From positions 1 to 22,398 of the forward strand of contig CAMLNA010000067.1 in assembly GCA_946481025.1 (NCBI GenBank): a stretch of DNA of 22,398 nucleotides, given 5' to 3'. Below are positions 1-7,814 of this stretch, in pieces. The notes beneath the pieces are model-generated. The model was not told where the DNA came from, did no database searches, and saw only the letters and a list, made by a program, of their open reading frames with translations. The position numbers and the translations under genes are program-made. The DNA is from an uncultured Rivibacter sp. GTDB lineage: Bacteria > Pseudomonadota > Gammaproteobacteria > Burkholderiales > Burkholderiaceae. Each line of letters begins with the position of its first letter. Within the stretch, counting starts at the first letter, position 1.

Positions 1-6
1 CACGCC

Positions 7-2241
7 ATGGACTTTCGCAACAACAAGGCCATCGCCGTCTGGGCGCTGCTGGGCCTGGCCGCCTTTGCGCTGCTGCCCTGGTACCAGCTGCCCGAGGGGC
101 TGTTCGCCCTGAGCCCGGGTGAGCTGGCCGGCGGCCACGACACCTCCTCGGCGCTGGCCCAGGTGCTGCTGCATCGCCGCGGCTGGCTGGCCTGGGGCGC
201 CGCGGCACTGGTCATCGGCCTGGCCGCGGCCGCGCTCGCGCCGGGGCGCATGCAGGGGCAGGTGCTGCTCGCCAGCGGCGTGCTGGGCCTCATCGCGGAG
301 CTGGCCCAGGGCTTTGCCATCGGGCTGCAGGGCAGCGGCATCGCCTGGCTCGCGCCGTGGTTCGCCGGCGCCGAGCCGGCCACACAGCCCGGCTTCGGCT
401 GGGGCGCGACGCTGGTGCTGGCGGCGCTGCTGCTGCAGATCGCCTTCGGCCTCGCGCGCCTGGGCGCTTTCCGGGGCGACCTGTTCGTCTCGGGCGCGGT
501 GGTCGCCAGCGGCAGCCTGCTGCTGCTGTTCGTGGCCTTTCCGGTGACGCGCGCGCTGGCCGGTGCCTTCGTCGAAGAGGGCGGCCAGTGGAGCTTCACC
601 GCCGGCTGGTCGCGCATCGCCAACGAGCGCATCTGGGGCCTGGGCTGCGTGACCACCGGCGCAGCCTGCGGCGTGGCCTGGAACACGCTGTTCCTGGCGG
701 TGCTCACCGGCGCCAGCACCACGGTGCTGGGCACCTTGCTCGCGCTGATCGAAGACCGCAGCGACTCGCGCGTGCGCCGGGTGCTGCGGCTGCTCGCGCC
801 GCTGCCGATCATCACGCCGCCGTTCGTGGTCGGGCTCGGGCTCATCCTGCTGTTCGGCCGCGCCGGGCTCGTGAACCAGTTCCTCGAATGGGCCTTCGGC
901 ATCACGCCGGGGCGCTGGTTCTACGGCTGGTTCGGGGTGTGGCTCGCGCAGCTGTTCGCCTTCACGCCGATCGCCTTCCTCATCGTGCGCGGCGTGGTGC
1001 AAGGCATCAGCCCCTCGCTCGAGGAAGCCTCGCAGACGCTGCGCGCGAGTCCGTGGCGCACCTTCCGCCATGTGACCTTTCCTCTGATGCTGCCGGGGCT
1101 GGCCAACGCCTTCCTGGTGGGCTTCATCGAGAGCATTGCCGACTTCGGCAACCCCATCGTGGCCGGCGGGCAGTTCTCGGTGCTTTCCACCGAGATCTTC
1201 TTCGCCATCGTGGGCGCGCAGTTCGACCAGGGGCGTGCCGCGGCGCTGGCGTGGATCCTCACGCTGTTCGCGCTGGGCGTGTTCGCGCTGCAGCGCGGCG
1301 TGCTCGGCAAGCGCAACTTCACCACCGTGTCGGGCAAGGGCGATGCGGGCATCTCGATGCGGCTGCCCGACGGCCTGCGTCGCGTGGCGCTGGCGGTGGC
1401 CATCCCGTGGCTGGCCTTCACCCTGGTGGTCTACCTGTTCGCCTTCAGCGGCGGCTTCGTGCAGACCTGGGGGCGCAACTACTCGCCCACGCTGGCGCAC
1501 TTCCAGAATGCGTTCGGCATCGCCGTCGAGGGCGGCTCGCTCGTCTGGCAGGGCATCGCCTGGGACTCGCTGTTCACCACGGTGAAGCTGGCCGCCGCCG
1601 CCGCGCCGCTGACCGCCGGGCTGGGCCTGCTGATCGCCTGGCTGCTGGCGCGGCTGCAGTTCCGCGGGCAGGGCGCGTTCGAGTTTTCTGCGCTGATGGC
1701 GTTTGCCATTCCGGGCACGGTGCTGGGCGTGAGCTACGTCCTCGCCTTCAACGTACCGCCGTTCGAGCTCACCGGCAGCGGGCTCATCATCGTGATGTGT
1801 TTCATGTTCCGCAACCTGCCGGTGGGCGTGCGCGCCGGCTCGGCCGCCTTCAGGCAGCTGGACAAGTCGCTCGACGAGGCCTCGCTGATGCTGCGCGCCT
1901 CCACCGTGCGCACGTTGTGGAACGTGGTGCTGCCGCTGCTCAAGCCGGCGGTGGCGGCCTCGCTGATCTACAGCTTCGTGCGGGCCATGACCACCGTATC
2001 GGCGGTGATCTTCCTGGTCACCGCGCAGACCGAGCTGGCCACCACCTTCATCATCGGCCGCGTGGGGCAGGGCGACTACGGCGTGGCGCTGGCGTACAGC
2101 ACGGCGCTCATCGTGCTGATGGCGCTCGCCACCGCCGCCATCCAATGGCTCGTGGGCGACCGCAAGCTCGGCCGGCGCGAGGTGGCCGCCGCCGAAACCG
2201 CCCCGGCACAGCCGGCGCTCGCGCCGCAGCGCGCACTCTGA
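7..2241 (+). CDS. Fused two-domain ABC transporter permease, Fe(III)-type
   Basis: A 744-residue inner-membrane permease that would form the whole channel of a binding-protein-dependent importer. It is hydrophobic throughout. An extra N-terminal membrane region (about residues 10-180) is followed by two BPD_transp_1 domains (about 235-420 and 540-725). Each domain carries an EAA loop that docks the ATPase: EEASQTLRAS near residue 339 and DEASLMLRAS near residue 623, both followed by a conserved P/G-rich turn. This double-domain layout is typical of FbpB/AfuB-type iron(III) permeases. The related 2-aminoethylphosphonate and spermidine/putrescine systems share the fold, so the substrate is not settled. 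The ATG at position 7 suits the family's short N terminus, but its ribosome binding site lies outside the window. The ATPase gene follows after 26 nt. The substrate-binding protein is probably upstream. Confidence 0.9.
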   Translation: MDFRNNKAIAVWALLGLAAFALLPWYQLPEGLFALSPGELAGGHDTSSALAQVLLHRRGWLAWGAAALVIGLAAAALAPGRMQGQVLLASGVLGLIAELAQGFAIGLQGSGIAWLAPWFAGAEPATQPGFGWGATLVLAALLLQIAFGLARLGAFRGDLFVSGAVVASGSLLLLFVAFPVTRALAGAFVEEGGQWSFTAGWSRIANERIWGLGCVTTGAACGVAWNTLFLAVLTGASTTVLGTLLALIEDRSDSRVRRVLRLLAPLPIITPPFVVGLGLILLFGRAGLVNQFLEWAFGITPGRWFYGWFGVWLAQLFAFTPIAFLIVRGVVQGISPSLEEASQTLRASPWRTFRHVTFPLMLPGLANAFLVGFIESIADFGNPIVAGGQFSVLSTEIFFAIVGAQFDQGRAAALAWILTLFALGVFALQRGVLGKRNFTTVSGKGDAGISMRLPDGLRRVALAVAIPWLAFTLVVYLFAFSGGFVQTWGRNYSPTLAHFQNAFGIAVEGGSLVWQGIAWDSLFTTVKLAAAAAPLTAGLGLLIAWLLARLQFRGQGAFEFSALMAFAIPGTVLGVSYVLAFNVPPFELTGSGLIIVMCFMFRNLPVGVRAGSAAFRQLDKSLDEASLMLRASTVRTLWNVVLPLLKPAVAASLIYSFVRAMTTVSAVIFLVTAQTELATTFIIGRVGQGDYGVALAYSTALIVLMALATAAIQWLVGDRKLGRREVAAAETAPAQPALAPQRAL

Positions 2242-2267
2242 CTGACTCCCAGGAAGGAACGACAACG

Positions 2268-3317
2268 ATGTACGGCATCGAATTCCGCAACGTCTCCAAA
2301 CGCTACGGCTCCTCGGTGGACTCGCCGCTGGCCGTGCGCAACATCAGTTTCGGGGTGGAAAAGGGCAGCCTCACCACCATCCTCGGGCCGTCGGGCTGCG
2401 GCAAGACCACCACCCTGCGCATGATCGCGGGGCTGGAGTCGCCCACGTCGGGGCAGATCTTCATCGACGGCCGCGACGTCACCACGCTCGGGCCGGCGCA
2501 GCGCAACGTGAGCCTGGTGTTCCAGAGCTATGCGCTGTTCCCGCACATGAACGTGATCGAGAACGTGTCGTACGGGCTGCGCATGTCGGGGTTGCCGGTG
2601 GACCAGGCCCGCGCCAAGGCCGCGGTGATGCTCGAGACGGTGGGCCTGCGCGGGCTCGACGCCCGCATGCCGAGCGAGCTTTCGGGCGGCCAGCAGCAGC
2701 GTGTGGCGCTGGCCCGCGCGCTGGCGCTGGAGCCGGCGGTGCTGCTGTTCGACGAACCGCTGTCGAACCTCGACGCGCGGCTGCGCCGCTCGATGCGGGA
2801 GGAGATCCGCTCGCTGCAGCAGCGCCTGTCGCTCACCGTGGCCTACGTCACCCACGACCAGAGCGAGGCCCTGGCGGTGAGCGACCAGATCATCGTGATG
2901 GACCAGGGCGTGATCGCACAGTCGGGCACGCCGCATGAGCTGTACGAGTCGCCGCAGTCCGAGTTCGTGGCCGGCTTCATGGGCGAGGCGATGCTGTTCG
3001 ACGGCGTGTGCCAGCCCGATGGCCAGGTGTCGCTCGGGTCGCTGTCGATCCGGCCTGCCACACCGGTGCAACCCGGCCCGGTGAAGATCGCGGTGCGGCC
3101 CGAGGCCTGGGTCATCGGGCCGGTGAGCAACTCGGGACTCGCGGCGCGGGTCGTCAAGCAGACCTACGTGGGCAGCGTCATGGAGTACACCCTCGGCAGC
3201 CTGCTGGGTGACATCTTCGTCGTGTCGCCCGACGTGAAGCAGCCGCTCTCGCGCGGGGCGCCGGTGAGCCTGCATCTCGCCGACCACGGCGTCTCCGTCG
3301 TGGCCGTCCGGAGCTGA
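2268..3317 (+). CDS. ABC transporter ATP-binding protein, Fe(III)/polyamine class
   Basis: A 349-residue ATPase that powers the permease encoded just upstream. It has Walker A GPSGCGKTT (40-48), the Q-loop Q86, the signature LSGGQQQ (138-144), Walker B VLLFDEP (158-164), the D-loop SNLDAR and the switch histidine in THDQ (H196). Residues after about 240 match the TOBE-type regulatory domain of the FbpC/PotA/MalK class, ending in HLADHGVSVV. The frame is open far upstream, but the start is set by ATG 2268, which has AGGAAGG at 2251-2257, 10 nt before it. The permease stop lies 26 nt before this start, so the two are very probably one operon. The sequence assigns the class confidently. Iron as substrate is only the most common case for this architecture. 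Confidence 0.93.
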   Translation: MYGIEFRNVSKRYGSSVDSPLAVRNISFGVEKGSLTTILGPSGCGKTTTLRMIAGLESPTSGQIFIDGRDVTTLGPAQRNVSLVFQSYALFPHMNVIENVSYGLRMSGLPVDQARAKAAVMLETVGLRGLDARMPSELSGGQQQRVALARALALEPAVLLFDEPLSNLDARLRRSMREEIRSLQQRLSLTVAYVTHDQSEALAVSDQIIVMDQGVIAQSGTPHELYESPQSEFVAGFMGEAMLFDGVCQPDGQVSLGSLSIRPATPVQPGPVKIAVRPEAWVIGPVSNSGLAARVVKQTYVGSVMEYTLGSLLGDIFVVSPDVKQPLSRGAPVSLHLADHGVSVVAVRS

Positions 3318-3356
3318 CCTTGTTCTTCTGAATCCTCATCCGAAAGGCGGGCAGCC

Positions 3357-4202
3357 ATGAAAGGCGAAGACTTGACCTTCTGCGCATCGGCCACGCCGGT
3401 GTTGTATGCGGAGCAGGACCTGTTGTCGCCGCCGCACGGCGGCGCGCAACGGCCCCGCATGCCGAGCGTGGTGAACGACCTGCTGTGTGCCAGCAGCGGC
3501 GAGGAACGGCAGCGCCTGGTGCGCGCGATGCTGCATGCCATCGGCTTCGAGTGGCTGGGCTACGGCACCGTGTGCCAGCACCGCTCGCGCTCGGTGCCGC
3601 AGAGCTTCTTCACCAGCTATGGCCATCCGGCATGGACGCGTCGTTATTTCGACGAGCGCCACTACGAGGTCGATTCGCGCCACCAGGACGCGCCGTGCTC
3701 CAGCCTGCCACTGCTGTGGGACATCGACCACCTCGCGACGCCGGTCAACAGCGTGCCGCTGACTGCGCACCGGCGCCGTTTCCTCGACGACTTCCGCGAC
3801 AGCGGCATCAGGAGCGGCGTGTTCTTCAGCCTCGCGTCACCGGCGCGCCCCCACGAACGCACGGTGATCAGCCTGATGTCGAGTTCGCCGAACCGGCAGT
3901 GGATCGTCGACAGCGTGCTCGGCCAGGCCCTCACGCTGGCGCTGAGCGTGCACGAATGCCTGGCGCACCGCGGCCCCGCGCCGACGGCAAAGCCCGGCAA
4001 CGTTGCCGGCATGCCGCGCACGCAGCAGCACATCCTCAACTACCTGATCCAGGGCCGCAGCGACAAGGAGATCGCCTATCACCTGAAGCTGTCGGAGCAC
4101 ACGGTGGACTACCACATGCGCCAGCTGCGGCGGCGTTTCGCCGCGCGCAACCGGGTGCAGCTGGTGAATGCGGTGCGGGAGGTGGAGAGCCTGGCGGCCT
4201 GA
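3357..4202 (+). CDS. LuxR-family regulator with autoinducer-binding domain
   Basis: A 281-residue LuxR-type transcription factor. The N-terminal part (about 40-200) matches the autoinducer-binding domain: W93, Y97, D106 and W121 fall where the acyl-homoserine-lactone-contacting W, Y, D and W of TraR/LuxR lie. The proline that usually follows the aspartate is a serine here (VDSR). The C terminus (about 218-281) is a LuxR helix-turn-helix with the recognition helix around SEHTVDYHMRQLRRRF. No synthase (luxI) gene is in the window, so it is a LuxR solo as far as can be seen. It starts 39 nt after the ABC ATPase and may be partly co-transcribed with it. Its paralogue lies at 6749-7675 on the other strand. 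The ligand is unknown. Confidence 0.88.
   Translation: MKGEDLTFCASATPVLYAEQDLLSPPHGGAQRPRMPSVVNDLLCASSGEERQRLVRAMLHAIGFEWLGYGTVCQHRSRSVPQSFFTSYGHPAWTRRYFDERHYEVDSRHQDAPCSSLPLLWDIDHLATPVNSVPLTAHRRRFLDDFRDSGIRSGVFFSLASPARPHERTVISLMSSSPNRQWIVDSVLGQALTLALSVHECLAHRGPAPTAKPGNVAGMPRTQQHILNYLIQGRSDKEIAYHLKLSEHTVDYHMRQLRRRFAARNRVQLVNAVREVESLAA
4104..4138 (+). repeat. 35-bp perfect inverted repeat, left copy
   Basis: These 35 bases in the helix-turn-helix region of the first LuxR gene recur exactly, in reverse complement, at 6822-6856 inside the second LuxR gene. They encode VDYHMRQLRRRF. The repeat reflects paralogy, but perfect identity at the DNA level also gives a short substrate for recombination around the lyase gene. 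Confidence 0.85.
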
Positions 4203-4254
4203 CCAGCGGCGAATCCGGTGCGAGGCGCCGGAACCGGCCCGACCGGCCCCCGCG

Positions 4255-6540
4255 TCACTGCGCCAGCGCTGCGACCTGCACGGCGCTCAGCGCGCCCGAG
4301 TACACGCGGAAGTCCTGGATGCGGCCGTTGAACGACGGAAGCCCCCAGCCTCGCCCGAGGAAGGCCACCTGATCTCCCACCTGACGCGGCGACAGCCGCA
4401 TGTGTTCTGACTTGACCACCTCCGTGCCGTCGACGTACAGCCGCCCGATGTTGCCGCGCAGCGTGACCGCCACGTGGACCCAGCGGCGGATAGGCATGAA
4501 CCAAGGTGCTTCGAGGACCTGCGGGTTCTCGTCGTTGGGGGAGGTGGCGCCGCAGATCCCGAAGCGCATTCCGCGGCCCGCCTTCGGCGTGATGCGCATG
4601 AAGGAATAGGCGTCGTTCCCGGCGAAGAGCAGGCAGGTGTTCCAGGGCACCGGCGGATTCGAAAAGGCCCACATCGAGACGGTGAAGTCGTCCAGGTCCC
4701 TGAACACGCCCGCGGGCAACTGCAAGCCCGACTCCTTGCCGTCGAAGACGATGGCCTTGTCGTTGCGGCGCCCCTCGCCCCAGGTGGCGCCGCCCAGCAG
4801 CAGGCCCTCCACCGCCATGCTGGTGCCAGCGGGGGTCAGCAGCGCGCCGACGGTGCCGGTGCCATTCGGGTCGTTCAGCGGCATCGACAGCCGGGCCTCG
4901 CCGGGCACCGCGACGCGAACCACGTTGGAGCCGGCCCTCGGGGCGCCTGGGCCCTGCGCCGTGATCTGGTAGAACCACACGCCGTCGGGCGGCGCATCGG
5001 TGAAGGTGAGCAACTCGTTGGCCGCCACCGTGGCCAGGTGCATGAAGGAACCGTTGGCCCGGGAACTGCGCCTGACCGCATACGCCGTCGCCCCCACGCT
5101 GCCCCACCACGACAGCAGAACGCGGCCATCGTGCAGATGGCCCGTGAGGCCAGAGGGCGGCTTCATCGGCCCGGCATAGGCCGGCCGACGGTGGATGAGC
5201 GTCGGGTACGCGACGTCGTCGCTGTTGCCTCCGTAGTTCGGCTCGCACCAAACCACCATGCGCGCGACGTTCGGCGCAGCCAGCCCCATGCGGTTGACGT
5301 AGTGGTTGTAGATCGGCTCCCAGGCGTTGCGCCGGTGCTGGAACGACTGGTTCACCTGCGTCCACAACGCCGTGTGGGGCTGCGTCGGATTGTGTTCGGG
5401 CACGTACGGCATCGGGTAGGTCTTGCCGTTCTCGTCGAGCAGGTTGGAGCGCGCCACGTACTCGGCCGCCGCCAGGAAACGGTTGTTGTGCAGCCCGTAG
5501 AGATCGTCGCCCTGGTTCCAGGCCATCTCCATCAGGCTGCCGCCCAGCGAGATGCCCAGCGTCGAGTGTCCCTGGTCGCGGCCGCTTTCCTCCCACTGCC
5601 CCAGGTGGCCCGGGTGCATGTAGTACACCCCGTGCACCAGGGAGGCGTTGCCGAAGCTCATGAGCCGGCCGCGGTTGTTGCCGGCGAAGTAGTCGCAGGC
5701 CTGCCGGTACAGCTCAGGCTTGTCGCAGAACACGCCGATGGACAGCGCGCCGCACAGCGAGGCCATGTCCCAGTTCGCATGCGATCCGATGGGGGCCTTG
5801 CTGAGCATCGCCGACGAGATCGGGGCAAAGACGGTGAGCAGCATTTCCTGGAAACGCTTCAGGTTCGCCGGTGCCCAGCCCTTGTAGGTGCGCAGGATCT
5901 CGCCAATTTGCGCCCACTGATGGCCTTGTATGCCGGCCATGATGATGAAGGTGTGGTCGTCGGAGGCGGTCGATCCGGGCGGCACCGTTCCGACCACTTT
6001 CAGCGTGTTGGCCCAGGCGTCCAGGAACTCCACCGCCTTGTCGGCGTAGCGCGTGTCTTGCGGGTCGGACAGCTTCCAGCGCAGCGTCAGGTACCAGGCG
6101 CGCCGGATGTCCACATACATCGCATGCTTGCTGTTGTCGAGCCGGTAGACGGCCGGCAGCGGGAAGGGCCGGGCGTCCAGGCTGGAGAAGCGATCGGCGC
6201 ACAGCGTGTTCCACCAGGTCGTCCAAGGCTCCTTGCCTGCCTTGATGTGCGCGCGGATGCGTGTGAAGTCGTCTTCGGTGACCAGCAGCCCAGGGTGGCG
6301 GAAGACGCCGCTGACGGAGGCAGGAGTGGAACCGGCAGGCGCGGCTGTCGCCTCCATCGAAGCACCGCCGTCCTCGCCTTGCCCCAGCATTCTCGGCGGC
6401 TGGCCGAGTTCATCGTCGGCCCCGCCGCAACCCGGCAGCAGCGGAAGCATCGGGAACAGCCCCAGCCCCAGGGACAGTGCTCGCCTCGAGGGGTCGGGAG
6501 TTCCTTCGCGGTTCATGCTCTCGGTGATTTTCTTGTTCAC
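4255..6540 (-). CDS. Secreted alginate-lyase-superfamily polysaccharide lyase with LamG-like domain
   Basis: A predicted exported polysaccharide-degrading enzyme of about 761 residues. The N terminus has a twin-arginine motif (SRRALSLG, 18-25), a hydrophobic stretch and a lipobox-like LPGC (C38), so it may be a Tat-exported lipoprotein. Residues about 82-440 resemble the alginate_lyase (PF05426) alpha-toroid: HPGLLVTEDDF opening, SHANWDM (253-259) and ESGRDQGH (318-325), the latter typical of the superfamily. A fibronectin-III-like stretch (about 460-548) is followed by a LamG/concanavalin-like domain (about 550-758, with FTVSMWAF, RRWVHVAVT, LYVDG and GRIQDFRVYSGAL). The substrate could be alginate or another uronic-acid polymer. 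Start: the frame is open to a TTG at 6573. I chose GTG 6540, which has AGGG 8 nt upstream; ATG 6516 is a good alternative. It is downstream of a LuxR gene on the same strand. Confidence 0.82.
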   Translation of the reverse strand: MNKKITESMNREGTPDPSRRALSLGLGLFPMLPLLPGCGGADDELGQPPRMLGQGEDGGASMEATAAPAGSTPASVSGVFRHPGLLVTEDDFTRIRAHIKAGKEPWTTWWNTLCADRFSSLDARPFPLPAVYRLDNSKHAMYVDIRRAWYLTLRWKLSDPQDTRYADKAVEFLDAWANTLKVVGTVPPGSTASDDHTFIIMAGIQGHQWAQIGEILRTYKGWAPANLKRFQEMLLTVFAPISSAMLSKAPIGSHANWDMASLCGALSIGVFCDKPELYRQACDYFAGNNRGRLMSFGNASLVHGVYYMHPGHLGQWEESGRDQGHSTLGISLGGSLMEMAWNQGDDLYGLHNNRFLAAAEYVARSNLLDENGKTYPMPYVPEHNPTQPHTALWTQVNQSFQHRRNAWEPIYNHYVNRMGLAAPNVARMVVWCEPNYGGNSDDVAYPTLIHRRPAYAGPMKPPSGLTGHLHDGRVLLSWWGSVGATAYAVRRSSRANGSFMHLATVAANELLTFTDAPPDGVWFYQITAQGPGAPRAGSNVVRVAVPGEARLSMPLNDPNGTGTVGALLTPAGTSMAVEGLLLGGATWGEGRRNDKAIVFDGKESGLQLPAGVFRDLDDFTVSMWAFSNPPVPWNTCLLFAGNDAYSFMRITPKAGRGMRFGICGATSPNDENPQVLEAPWFMPIRRWVHVAVTLRGNIGRLYVDGTEVVKSEHMRLSPRQVGDQVAFLGRGWGLPSFNGRIQDFRVYSGALSAVQVAALAQ

Positions 6541-6595
6541 GTCCACACCCTGGTCATCGTTGCGGTGCGGCAAGGTAGTGCGGACAGGTCAATGT

Positions 6596-6614
6596 GTCAT
6601 GGCGGAAACATGAC
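6596..6614. promoter_or_regulatory. 6-bp inverted repeat, possible operator upstream of the lyase
   Basis: GTCATG and CATGAC are perfect arms separated by 7 nt, followed by a second small dyad, CGCCA-A-TGGCG. It sits 56 nt upstream of the proposed lyase start, in the 208-nt gap after the LuxR gene. A 19-bp dyad is the right size for a LuxR-type site, but the arms do not match a lux box that I can name. No clear -35/-10 pair was found in this gap. Confidence 0.3.
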
Positions 6615-6748
6615 GTCGCCAATGGCGCCACAGGGGTTTACCAACCGTTACCCCATCCCCCGGGCAGTTCCGCAGCGCGGGCAGCGCTGAAGAGCGGGGT
6701 CGGGAGTCCACACGCGGCCGTGCAGGCCTGGCGAATGCGACCGTGGCT

Positions 6749-7675
6749 TCAAGCCGCGCCAGGCGCCGAAAGATCGAGGTTCTGCGCGGCCTGCATCAGC
6801 TGCACCCGGTTGCGCACCGCAAAACGCCGCCGCAGCTGGCGCATGTGGTAGTCCACGTTGTGCAGCGTGAGGCTCAGGCGCGCGGCGATTTCCTTGTCGC
6901 CCATGCCGAGCGACACGCACGCCAGGATGTCGCGCTGGATCGGCGTGAGCTTGGGGGACTGCACGGCGGGCGCCTCGGCGGCCTGCGGCGCGCCGGCATA
7001 GCGCGAATAGAACTCATGCAGGCACAGCGACAGCGTGAGCACCTGGCCGAGCAGCCCGTCACCCATCCAGGCCGCACCGGGCGTGCGCGACAGCAGGCTG
7101 ATGAAGTGGCGTTCGGGTCCCGAGGCCGCAGGCAGCGCGAACAGCACACCGCTGCGCATGCCGGTCTCGGCCAGCTCGGCCACGAAACGCCGCAGCCGCG
7201 ACTCGGCCACGCTGCCCGCGGCCTGCGCGGCCAGCTGGTCGATGCACCACACGGCCGGCAGGCTGGAGCGCAAGGCGACCGACAGGCGCGGGTCTTCTTC
7301 GTGGTAGCGCTCGCCGAAGTAGCGCTCGGCCCAGCGCCGGTCGGCGTAGGTCGTGCAGAACGACAGCGGCACGGCATGCGTGCCCAGCTGGATGAGCCGG
7401 CCATAGCCGAGCCATTCGAACCCCAGCGAATGCACCAGCGTGCTGACCGCCCGGCGGCGTTCGGTGGTGCTTTCGGCGGCCAGCAGCGAAGCCAGCAGCG
7501 AAGGCTGCGCCGGCACGCTGCCCGGCGGCAGGCCTGCCGATGCGGGCTCCTCGTGCAGCATGACCGGCGAAGCTGTTTTCATGCCCGGCTTGCTGGTTGT
7601 CGATGCGACGGTCTTGCGCGCGGCTGCCATCTGCCGCTGGGGCAGGACCGCGTCGTACCACATGACGATTCCCAC
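6749..7675 (-). CDS. LuxR-family regulator with autoinducer-binding domain (paralogue)
   Basis: A 308-residue paralogue of the regulator at 3357-4202. The ligand-binding domain (about 65-225) shares LGFEWLGYG with it and has W115, Y119, D128-P129 and W143 at the usual lactone-contact positions, so this copy keeps the DP that the other lost. The C-terminal helix-turn-helix (about 240-300) contains KEIAARLSLT and NVDYHMRQLRRRF. A roughly 60-residue N-terminal extension is of low complexity. The GTG start at 7675 is chosen because a perfect AGGAGG lies 5 nt before it; the in-frame ATG at 7663 would be 17 nt away. It is followed on the same strand by the polysaccharide lyase and may control it. 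No luxI is in the window. Confidence 0.88.
   Translation of the reverse strand: MGIVMWYDAVLPQRQMAAARKTVASTTSKPGMKTASPVMLHEEPASAGLPPGSVPAQPSLLASLLAAESTTERRRAVSTLVHSLGFEWLGYGRLIQLGTHAVPLSFCTTYADRRWAERYFGERYHEEDPRLSVALRSSLPAVWCIDQLAAQAAGSVAESRLRRFVAELAETGMRSGVLFALPAASGPERHFISLLSRTPGAAWMGDGLLGQVLTLSLCLHEFYSRYAGAPQAAEAPAVQSPKLTPIQRDILACVSLGMGDKEIAARLSLTLHNVDYHMRQLRRRFAVRNRVQLMQAAQNLDLSAPGAA
6822..6856 (-). repeat. 35-bp perfect inverted repeat, right copy
   Basis: Exact reverse complement of 4104-4138. It lies in the helix-turn-helix coding region of the second LuxR gene. Confidence 0.85.
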
Positions 7676-7680
7676 TGCGA

Positions 7681-7686
7681 CCTCCT
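7681..7686 (-). promoter_or_regulatory. Ribosome binding site deciding a GTG start
   Basis: On the minus strand this reads AGGAGG, 5 nt before the GTG at 7675. This spacing favours the GTG over the ATG 12 nt further in. Confidence 0.75.
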
Positions 7687-7700
7687 GTCGCTCCTACGCT

Positions 7701-7787
7701 CGATACCTTTCATATGCGGAAATCGAAACGTGAAAAGCTCACGAAGTTGCAGTTCGATACGCCTGCGTGCGGACGGGTCGTTGTCCG
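7701..7787 (-). promoter_or_regulatory. AT-richer leader between kinase operon and LuxR gene
   Basis: This 139-nt gap is clearly less GC-rich than the flanking genes. It holds the dyad CGTGA-N5-TCACG (7729-7743) and the dyad CGGAC-N8-GTCCG (7770-7787). The latter could be a weak terminator for the kinase operon, but it has no T-run. A TATGAA near 7711-7717 on the minus strand could be a -10 for the LuxR gene; no convincing -35 was found. Confidence 0.3.
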
Positions 7788-7814
7788 AACGCGTGTTCTC
7801 GGGCGAACCGCCGC

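Noticed and set aside
357..2267. Upstream extension of the ABC ATPase frame
   Set aside because: It is an out-of-frame reading of the permease. The ATPase begins at ATG 2268 with a good ribosome binding site.
2076..3287. Minus-strand 403-codon frame opposite the ABC ATPase
   Set aside because: The H/R/A-rich translation has no recognisable domain; the opposite strand holds all ATPase motifs.
4474..6690. Long plus-strand open frame of 738 codons opposite the lyase
   Set aside because: Its translation is rich in R, H, G and V without domain motifs, as expected for an antisense frame of a GC-rich gene. The minus-strand frame has clear lyase and LamG features.
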